Positions 54,963 through 64,000 of a stretch of 64,000 nucleotides of DNA are shown piece after piece. The stretch covers positions 372,001-436,000 of the forward strand of contig NW_002060967.1 in NCBI RefSeq assembly GCF_000150275.1, written 5' to 3'. The position numbers and the translations under genes are program-made. The notes below the pieces were generated by a model that made no database searches, was not told where the DNA came from, and saw only the letters and a program-made list of their open reading frames with translations. Source of the DNA: Trichoplax adhaerens (Eukaryota; Placozoa; Uniplacotomia; Trichoplacea; Trichoplacidae). The stretch's first letter is position 1. Each line of letters opens with the position of its first letter.

Positions 54963-55895
54963 GCAGTTACTTTTGAAAGGGATAATAAATCAGTCATTTA
55001 CTTGCTATAGCTATTATTAGTATCAGTTCTATACAATTTCGCGCAAAGATGTTGTGCAAATACATGTAGGTAATTTTAGGTATTACTTTCTCTACTCTAG
55101 CGTTTCGTGATATGCAATCGTCAACCTAATCAGTCTACTGAAGTTTAATAAAATTACAGAAATTACCTTGGTTAGAATTATAAGAAATGCAATCAACGGT
55201 TGTGCATGCTGCAAAATGAATCATGTCATTGTTGATGTAGCTTAATTGAATGAAAGGGTTCCATCACAGCTGTGCAGTAGTGGATTGGCAATAATTCTTG
55301 TTTCATATACAACTGGTTAAAGTATGTTTTCCTGATTAAATGAATTTTCTGTTTCTTGAATCAGCGCTTTATTGTACTATTTATGCCAGAAAAAAAAATG
55401 GTGTAGGGATATTGCTGTCATTTGCAAAACTGTTCATCCATAATATTGAACATGGTAATGCGATATTTTATGTAGATTATTGCGTATTTTTATTTAGTGC
55501 TAAAGAATAGAGATAAAAAACAAAAGGTATTGCCTTTTAACATTTCCTATCGATCGGAAAATAGATGATATCATTGGTATTTGTAATAGGTGTAATATTG
55601 ATCACTACCACATCCAGTACTATGTGATGATGTAGTGCAATATAATCCGATTCATGTTGGAATGACAGCGGTTTCTACTTGATCTTTGGGGGGGGGGGGG
55701 GAAAGATACCGAGTAGACAAGGGAAATGGAGTGAAATGTTCCACACATTTGATACCTACTTTGATCGAAATCCATATTGGTTGCTGACAGTACAGTGTAC
55801 AATTCAAGTCTTACAAGATAGGCAAATGACCAGTAGAAGAGTCGGCCTGTACCGACTGTACTGTACGACCATTCTCTTCTCAATGCAAATTCATG
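54963..55895. other. intergenic between the tetraspanins
   Basis: Contains a G-homopolymer run at about 55688-55700 and no recognisable gene; it leads into the minisatellite array. A 115-codon minus-strand frame here (55620-55967) overlaps the array and the G-run and is not credible. Confidence 0.5.
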
Positions 55896-55899
55896 CCTG

Positions 55900-56490
55900 A
55901 CCGTCCTTCTCTCTTCCGTCCTACAGTCAGGTCTACCTACAGTCCAGGAGTCCTTCTTACAGTCCAACTGTATAGTACCAGTCCGTTAGTTCTGTTCCTC
56001 TAGGAGCATTTGAGTCTGACACTCTGACGCCAGTGACCGTCCTTCTCTCCTCCGTCCTACAGTCCAGGAGTCCTTCTTGCAGTCCAACTGTATAGTACCA
56101 GTCCGTTAGTACTGTTCCTCTAGGAGCATTTGAGTCTGACACCAGTGACCGTCCTTCACTCTTCCGTCCTACAGTCCAGGAGTCCTTCTTACAGTCCAGC
56201 TGTATAGTACCAGTCCGTTAGTACTGTTCCTCTAGGAGCATTTGAGTCTGACGCCAGTGACCGTCCTTCACTCTTCCGTCCTACAGTCCAGGAGTCCTTC
56301 TTACAGTCCAGCTGTACTGTATCGTACCAGTCCGTTAGTACTGTTCCTCTAGGAGCATTTGAGTCTGACGCCAGTGACCGTCCTTCTCTCTTCCGTCCTA
56401 CAGTCCAAGAGTCCTTCTTACAGTCCAGCTGTATAGTACCAGTCCGTTAGTACTGTTGCACTAGGAGCATTTGAGTCTGACGCCAGTAAT
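55900..56490. repeat. 112-120 bp minisatellite, 5 copies
   Basis: The phrase aggagcatttgagtctga begins at 56002, 56122, 56234, 56351 and 56463. Units also contain cagtccaggagtccttctt, gtaccagtccgttagtact and gaccgtccttctctcttccg. Copies differ mostly by short indels near the GTAC motifs. It sits upstream of tetraspanin copy B. Confidence 0.93.
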
Positions 56491-57351
56491 GGTGACAAAT
56501 TGCGACAGACTCATTCATCGCTAATAAAGCGCTTTCAATCATGAAGGTAAAGAAAACATTTTTTTCCTTTATCCTTTATGCTTTCAATACAGTGGACAAT
56601 AGTGGCTTGCTTATGCCATGGACTACCGGTTCTCTTGTGGTAGTCCACGCTTGCGTTTAGCGATACTTTGCAGTATTTTCGACCATGGCCGATGACAACG
56701 GTGACGTTATGATTACGTCAGATTGTTGGGTGGAACGCCTATTTGTCACCTGACAATGCAAGCGTAGATAACAGTACTGAATTGTTGTTTTTCCTCTACT
56801 GGACAGACAGCCATTATATCACTCGGCAGGTTTTCTTTCTATTTTATCCTATGGACGTGACTGAAATGAATCCACTCTGCCATGCTGTCCGCAGTCTATT
56901 GTACACAGTGCAGTACAATACTGCTGGACTGTGTAGTCAATCAAGTTTCTATACAGTACTAGAACGCATTAATGGAGCTTGATGGATAACTTAATTAACA
57001 GTAGAATCAAAGTGACACAAAGAAAAAGATTACGGTTTGAGCTCAAGGTGTCCCAAACTCAATACAGTACAGTATCAGCCGTGCTTTCTTATCCACACCC
57101 TAGACTACAGTACTAGCCTACAGTACATTACTGTAATGTACAGTGTACAGTACTGGAGGCTACAACACATGCAGTCCAACGACGTGCGTACAAGCATCAA
57201 ACGCAATAACCGGTCACACGCCCTTGCTACAGTCTCAAGCCATCGTCAAGGTACTCTAGTCGAGTCGTTGACAACGCTTGCTTGTCATTTTGAAGAATTG
57301 AGTTTGGACTGCAGTGAATTTTCTTCTTTGCAAGAATCAAGTTGATCCAAG
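56491..57351. other. 5' flank of tetraspanin copy B
   Basis: Dense in TACAGTA-type palindromes (about 57060-57155). Short ORFs only. No promoter motif can be fixed. Confidence 0.4.
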
Positions 57352-60300
57352 ATGGGTTTCGTTGGTTGTCTCCGTGTTATTTTCTATATCTTTACCCTCA
57401 TTTTTGTGGTAAGTTCTTCACTTTCAATGCTAATACACCAATGAATGATAGGTTGAAAAATAGACTGACTCGAGTTGTCCCCATTCCACTCGGGTACACT
57501 ACTCGACTGTCCATTGGGCAATGACATGGGATGGGATTAAAAATTTTCCCTACAGGTAAAAAAATGTTCTATGACTTGAGTACCTTACTTGCATTCATGA
57601 AATGCCATGGCGTACACTTTGTAGTACAGTAGAGTGGATAAATGATGCTGGGTTAAGACTGATTTGTGACTTCATGAACAAATAGCTTGCCTACTAGTCA
57701 TGGATAGCAACAGGGACTAGACGTTCGTTGTCTAGCGAAAGTAAGTAGAAAAAAAAGGGTACGGCAAGAGTTGACTTCTTTCCAACTGCAACAATCAAAG
57801 TACTTGAAAAATGATACTGATACCAATATGCACGTTAATATACAATGACTGGTAGTGATGCTGTTTGACTTCTTGCTAAACCTTATTAGGTAGCCTCGAT
57901 GTCAATGCAATAGGTTATTAGTGTAGTAAACCCATTTTACCCGCCTTTCACCATCGATTCCGTTAATACTCTACAGTGGACACAGCATACTATCAACGTA
58001 CAGTATGTGCGCCATGAACAGCTACAAATTACTATACTCATAATGGCCAGTAGTCCGTACCTCACCACCAACAAGTCTTTTGCTACATCCTTCCCATAGT
58101 GGATTGAAATCGCTTGACTTATTAGAATTGCCCCTTCAAGACGTCCCAGCAATCGAGTCAGAGATACAACAAACATCAATGGGCATACTCGCTCTTGATT
58201 AAGATATCAACTATGCATCGACGCCCCGTATCCATATGCATACTATATTATGAATGCATACAGTCTATTTGCCAACGCGCAAAAGGCGCTGTCTTCATTT
58301 TAGTAAGTCTCAATGGAGTCTTGGACCAATCTGAGACTGCCTTCTACTGCCTTTGACACTGTTTTAGGACGTACTATTCTATCAAGAAAAATAGAGACCA
58401 GGATAGAACAACAAATTGATCCAAAAATGCTCATCCAATAGTGATTATTAATTTTGGAGAATCTACTATAAAGACTTTACTTTTTTATAAATTCATTGAG
58501 TGTGAAGCAAATTTCTCCATACAACTGCTACAACTACTCGGCAGATAGATACAGTGCATGTATCGATCGATACGTCGAGAAAAGTTTTCAACTTGGTGAG
58601 ATAGACAATATCCCTATTTGCAGTACATCCATTAGCGTTGTTTTTGAAGTGCGACCCCTTATCCGCAGGGACATTGACTTTTGAATTCGAATTATCAGGG
58701 ATAAAATGGATGCTCTTATTAAATTAAACACGGTGTTATTTCATTGAACGTAACAAAAAATCCATGTTGAAAGTCAGCCATCATATTCGAGTACAACAGA
58801 TATATTTCGTTCTGCGAGTGGTAGGCTATCGGGCCTTCTTTCTGTACTATACAAGTCACTTGCAGTAAACCAGTATCGGAACGGTTGGCAAAAAAAAAGT
58901 CGCTACGCCTACAGAACTTCGTTTTGATCCGATTGTAAAAGTAGTGAAACTGGGTGTTTCACCAGAACATTAAAACATGTTATTTTCCGGATTTTATATT
59001 GTATACCAAAAAATTCCCTAGTGGACATTAATTCGCCCATTCTGATGTATTATACCTGCACAGTATTATACTTTACAATTAGTTGGATATGTAGAGTTAC
59101 CTACTGCGACAAAAGTCGAACAATGGTGATACAGATTACTGTTCCTGTACAACACATTACAGCTTTTTGACAACATAAAATGATCAAATTGTATCGAGTT
59201 GTAGCTTGTGACAGATACTGTAGTGGCCTAAGTAAGTAGGTAGAATTCAAATTGAAATTGAATGATAGGCAAATGTGTTAATACGCTATCAGGTTTATAC
59301 TTTGCAGTTATTGCATTGTATTAATGATTTAGACTCGTATATAATCTTATGGAATAGATCAATGCTGTCGATGTTAGTAGATGGAATGAACCTTATTCAT
59401 GCTTGAGCTCAAAATTAGGTAGTGATCCAACTACGTCCGTTGGACAATATGTATTAAGAAACGCAGAATTGATATATTGTAGTTATCGAAAATGAGATTT
59501 GATTTATATAAATATTAGCAACTTGGATCTGAGCTAGTGAGCAAAAGTGGGTGCTCTACTTGCTTCCGATCGTACATTCGCTAAAGCAAATGGATCAGGT
59601 TTGCCGAATTGGAGGTAGGGTAATAAGTAACTCGGTCTGTTTTACCAGAAAAGGCGGCATCCCTATTTGCTATGTTTACAGTATCTAGCAAGACACAGTA
59701 CTGTGAAATAACTTGAAAGCATGCGATGACTTTAGCTTAGCTTGATGGTCTTACTTCAATGAAATTTCTGTATTAGCATACGAGTATGAGCAGTATTGGA
59801 TATGTCATTTTTGTAGTACGTCACTATAATTTCAATGCTATTCCAAACTCATCTCTTTTTAATACTGTGTACTGGGTGGTTGTCATCCATGACTAAACAC
59901 GAGTTTGATTGACACATTTCTAGAATGCTCATCAATGTAACTACATCATACTCAATTTCTAATTCATATTACCGCCTATTTTTACTGTAATCCCCATACT
60001 GTTCTTTCATAAAAATGCTAATCTGCAAGATATCACGTAAATGCATTAGCATTATTAGTTTATTACTAGCAACTGTTGACGTTGAATGCTTGCAATAGGC
60101 TTAATGACTAATAATAAAGCGGTAGCTACCAATCAATGACGATACTCTACTATAATAAAGTTTTGATAATGCCCGGCTGTGTGTTAACATTATTCGAATA
60201 AAGATTTTGTCACAAACTTTCAATCATGGTTATGTTCTCTCACTATATGAAAGAGTGCGATTTTGGCAAAAACAGTCATTACCACCGCGTTGCGCTCTTC

Positions 60301-63104
60301 TAGGCAACAGAATAGTAATCTTTATACCCCAAAATTAAGCAGTTTTTGCCTACTTGAATAAAATAGTACAATGCATTGGATGTCGTTGATTTCCAATCTA
60401 GTATTACCGCACCCAAAATTTTTTCTATGCCAAGTTTTATTAATGAGATTTGACTTAACAATAGAAATCGTCTACTGTCCAATCAAATTGGGCTCGTCTC
60501 TAGGGTGGAAGAACAAAAGTAAATAGTTCCACCCATACATGTTTATCCTTCTCCACTTGCATTATACTCTACTGTACTTATATACTGTAGTGATATTGCA
60601 GTCAGAGACTTGTCTTTAAAAAGAGTCCCTATCCTTATATATATAAACATATATAGTATATATAGAAAGAGAGAGAGAGAGAGAGAGTATATGTTGCTAT
60701 ATATATATCACTTACGTATAGGATAGCGATGGATATTGGGTGGAAAAACATTTCAAGGCCGACACCCATCGTGTGCGGTATGCCCAGTTGTCGGCGATAC
60801 TGTCTCGTTTTTTAAGTTATTGAATTAACGCAAGTAGTTATGGTTACTACTGTACATATCATACCATACTAAGTTGATTCCTTGGCGCGATAATGATCTC
60901 CAGTATACTGTAGTTATAATGTAATTCTTATTTATTTATGAAAAAACTTTCATGCAATACGAAAATTTCTGCGGGTATTTATGATTTTTTACGCTGCACT
61001 GATTGGATGATTTATTGTAGTACTGTACACTATACGTTACTAAATGGAGTGTGTGTATGAATTTTGTTATTGTGCGCTCCTCTGAATTTTGGATAAAATA
61101 TGATAGACATGTTTGGACTATCTTTTACTACTTCATACCAGTGAATAGCTTTCAGGACGTTTCATACTACCTGATTGGAAAGTTTATTACAGTATCTTAT
61201 TAGTAAAGATGGAGTGTGCATACAGTCAGCGTGTTGTTAACTCTATATATCATACACCTACTTGAATTTTGGGGTAAACTATGGTTGGCATGTTGGGACT
61301 GTGTTAATTACCGTCATATTGTATATTTACGCACAAGAAGTTGATAGGCTGATGATCCTATGCTGTCTAGCCTACGCCACAGCAGCAACGTAGATAATCG
61401 TACTCCTCGTGTTGTTAATTACCAAAAGAGAATTGGAATGTACTGTATATCCTCGATATTAGACTGAAATTGTAACAGTTTCGTAACTGTACAGTGTACA
61501 CTGTACTGTACAGTACATGTCCATGTAAGTAAATCACTCATCATTATTTATGCAGTTCGATCAATTCTCGTATGTTCCTATAGAAAGAAATCGAATTCGC
61601 TTTACTATTATAAATAAATTTCCGAATACGTCCCTAGACATAAATGATTTAAAGTAACTGCAAATTTATTGTTTTATGCCTTTTATTCCTATCACTAATC
61701 AACTTATAAATATTGTATAGGCTATGGGCATAGCCCTATTAGCTATGGGTATAATCATCAGGGTAAACAGTGATCTAATTGGTGTCGTAGCGGATAACTC
61801 TTGGTTTACCGCAGCCTATATTATGATAGCGGCAGGTGTGTTCATATTTCTAGTTGCCCTTGTTGGTTTCTGTGGTGCTAGGAATTCTAACAAGTGCATG
61901 CTCGGAATTGTAAGTTAATAAAATTATTGCTTTAGTCAATGTGTTGATAATTAATTAATGATAGTATTAAAAATGTCACTATTCATTTGGACTCTTTTAT
62001 TGCATTCTACTCATGTAGTACCTTGGAGTCCTAGTTGTTATTTTCATCCTTGAAATCGCTGGTGCTATCTACGGTGCTGTTAACCGAGTTGCGGTAATTT
62101 AATAACTATTACTGATAATATAAGTTATCATTACATCTTGCTATGATTAAGTGATGTAGTAGTTGGAAGCTGCATGTATAGATACTATAAATACACATAT
62201 GCTAACATTTTCTAATTGCAGCTAGTTAGGTAATTTATAGCCTTCGCATAACATGAAGTTTATATAGAGAAATAATAGGTCTTGAATTAATATTCTTTTT
62301 ATTTGTAGATTGAAGAAGCGGCCAAGGCAAAAATGACCACTGAAGTACAAATTAGATATGGTCAAGCTAATCAAGGCGTCATCACAGATGGATTTAACAA
62401 ACTGCAAACTACAGTATGATCTAATTTTGATAGTGTTTAGCATACCTTTGCTCCTAAATTTTTTATTGTCAATTATTATTATTGAACGACTTATATTGAA
62501 TTGTCTTAAAAATTTAGTTTAAATGTTGCGGTGTCAACACCACCACAGATTGGTATAGTAGTGCATGGATAAGTGGCAAGCCCAGTTTTCCGTATGGACC
62601 TGCAGTTCCTGATAGCTGCTGCCGAACCTCTACGTTACTTTGTGGAGTCAATTCTACTGCTCATGCTAACGCTGTGATATTTAATGCTACATATTACAGC
62701 ATTGTACGTAACGAACAATTGATTATGCCATTAGAACTATGATGAAAATTGAATATTTCTAGTCTTTTTAAAAAATATGTAAAACGTTGTATTAACGGTA
62801 TATACCGAGTACGTGAGCTAGCTCATTTTTGATGACTTTATGCAATTGATACATACAGGGATGCTACCAGGCTGTTAGGAACTCCATTACGAACAACCTT
62901 GGTTTAGCTATCGGTGTTCTTGGAGGATTTGCTGGTGTACAGGTTTGTCTTGACATGTTCATATTTGCATTTAAATCTATCAAATTTACATGTCATTAAT
63001 TTTATAAATTTTAGTATTTATTAAACTTGTTACTTTTCTATAAACAGGTATTAGGAATGATTCTTGCTGGAGTATTGATTGCTAAAGCAGATGAAGAAGA
63101 ATAA
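57352..63104 (+). CDS. tetraspanin, copy B (7 exons, 250 aa)
   Basis: Exons 57352-57408, 61721-61909, 62019-62093, 62309-62413, 62518-62703, 62859-62942 and 63048-63104, all phase 0. Exon 1 (MGFVGCLRVIFYIFTLIFV) was placed 4.3 kb upstream because it matches the start and exon boundary of copy A. Seen: TM1, then TM2 (YIMIAAGVFIFLVALVGFCGA), TM3 (YLGVLVVIFILEIAGAIYGA), the extracellular loop with CCG (145-147), PDSCC, a further Cys (LLCGVN) and the GC at the start of exon 6, and TM4 (LAIGVLGGFAGVQVLGMILAGVLIA). It ends in an acidic KADEEE tail, unlike the basic end of copy A (IRRGHGTV). Several N-x-S/T sites lie in the loop. Role as a membrane scaffold is inferred from the family. Exons 2-6 have exactly the lengths of those in copy A. 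Confidence 0.92.
60637..60712. repeat. compound (TA)n/(GA)n microsatellite in intron 1 of tetraspanin copy B
   Basis: TA-rich runs flank an uninterrupted run of GA dinucleotides at about 60668-60687. Confidence 0.9.
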
Positions 63105-64000
63105 TATGCCTCTGTTTGGTGTGCATCCTCTACGTAATACAACAGAATACGTTCATGGTTTTAGTTAATATCTTGTTGGGGGCATAAATGAATTACGTGG
63201 ATTGCAAAGAAATTTTTATATTAAGAGATTTCGTACCTTATAATAATTGGTGGTTGTTTTAAGTAGTGAATGATTTATCATTTTAGCTTATATTTACGAT
63301 TATAGTCGTGTATACTTGATGCCAGTGTGTTGTTAATTGTAATTTATGGCATCTTCACTTAACATCGTCTAAAAAGTTCTGGGTTCAGGCAGTTCAGGTT
63401 ATAAGTTTTGCATTATAGTAATATTCCTTCTTTTCTAGGTTTATCATATAACCTATTCCATTAAATTTTAAATATTATCCTTTGCGATTGCTATGTAGCT
63501 GTTATCGCTAACATAGTAGGATGTTAGTATAACTGAATGCCATTTCTTATCATGACCGACTTAAATATATGTATGCCAACATCAATTAAAAGTTCGGCTT
63601 GTACTGATGCAGGTGTTAATATCAGCTAATCTCGACGAAATATTTGGTAGTTTAGACTTCAAGTTAAGGTGCGATATGGTGCTGATTCACAGTTATTTTT
63701 AATTGTAAAGTGGATGAATGTATTCAGACAGTTAGTGACGAGAAAATAAAAGATTAATGTAGCCAGTACGTAAATATAAAGTATAATATTGATTTCTTGC
63801 AAAGTGAATGAGGTACGCATGATAGCATTAACTATTTACAGTACTTTTTACGAATATAGGCCATCAGAATTGGATAAAATCTAAAATAGTCTATACTGAT
63901 ACTGAACTATTGTTACCTTGTGTAGAACTGCAAAAAAGGGTAAGACATATTACAATTGTACCGACAGTGCTGATGGATAAAGCAAAGTTAGTAATAAGTA
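63105..64000. other. 3' UTR of tetraspanin copy B and downstream intergenic DNA
   Basis: No exon or ORF of note to the window edge. An aaaataaaagatta near 63743 could be a polyadenylation signal, but I cannot confirm it. Confidence 0.5.

Noticed and set aside
55620-56142. Minus-strand ORFs of 115 and 61 codons
   Set aside because: They run through the 112-120 bp minisatellite and a G-homopolymer and have internally repeated sequence.

Overview
This is a stretch of nuclear DNA from an animal. It is AT-rich, its genes are broken into many short exons by mostly 50-300 bp GT-AG introns, and its gene set is metazoan: a SETDB1-type histone methyltransferase, a HIPK kinase, RPA2, an extended-synaptotagmin-like C2 protein and two tetraspanins. 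The compact, intron-dense style and divergent sequences fit an early-branching animal. My best guess is a placozoan (Trichoplax/Hoilungia type), but that is inference from style and recall, not from a search.

Layout. 1-6100 is gene-poor and holds several minisatellites (about 155 bp, 32 bp and 90 bp units). 6110-13608 (+) is a 27-exon SETDB1 gene that I could assemble with every splice phase closing (predicted 879 aa). 13.6-24.1 kb is mostly non-coding, with two more tandem arrays and an unresolved cluster of minus-strand exon-like pieces at 19.3-20.6 kb. 24103-27553 (+) is an 8-exon HIPK (812 aa). 30508-33468 (-) is an uninterrupted 986-codon gene. Its N-terminal PD-(D/E)XK nuclease-like domain is followed by an NB-ARC/STAND NTPase and TPR-like repeats. 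36251-38384 (+) is RPA2. 38.4-43.2 kb shows no gene but has a 185 bp tandem array. A 492-base assembly gap (43994-44485) hides the front of the extended-synaptotagmin-like gene, whose visible exons run to 49560. Two tandem tetraspanins (50594-54962 and 57352-63104, both +) close the window.

How the genes relate. There is no operon logic. The neighbours serve separate functions: heterochromatin marking, kinase signalling, ssDNA binding in replication and repair, membrane contact or lipid transfer, and membrane scaffolding. The one real kinship is the tetraspanin pair: five consecutive internal exons have identical lengths (189, 75, 105, 186, 84 nt), so they arose by tandem duplication.

The most interesting object is the intronless nuclease-like/STAND/TPR gene. 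Its layout is that of bacterial antiviral STAND (Avs-like) proteins rather than of a typical animal NLR, and it lies among intron-rich genes. It is a candidate innate-immunity sensor-effector that may be of bacterial origin. The window is also littered with short palindromic TACTGTA/TACAGTA motifs and strong hairpins that the genes do not explain.
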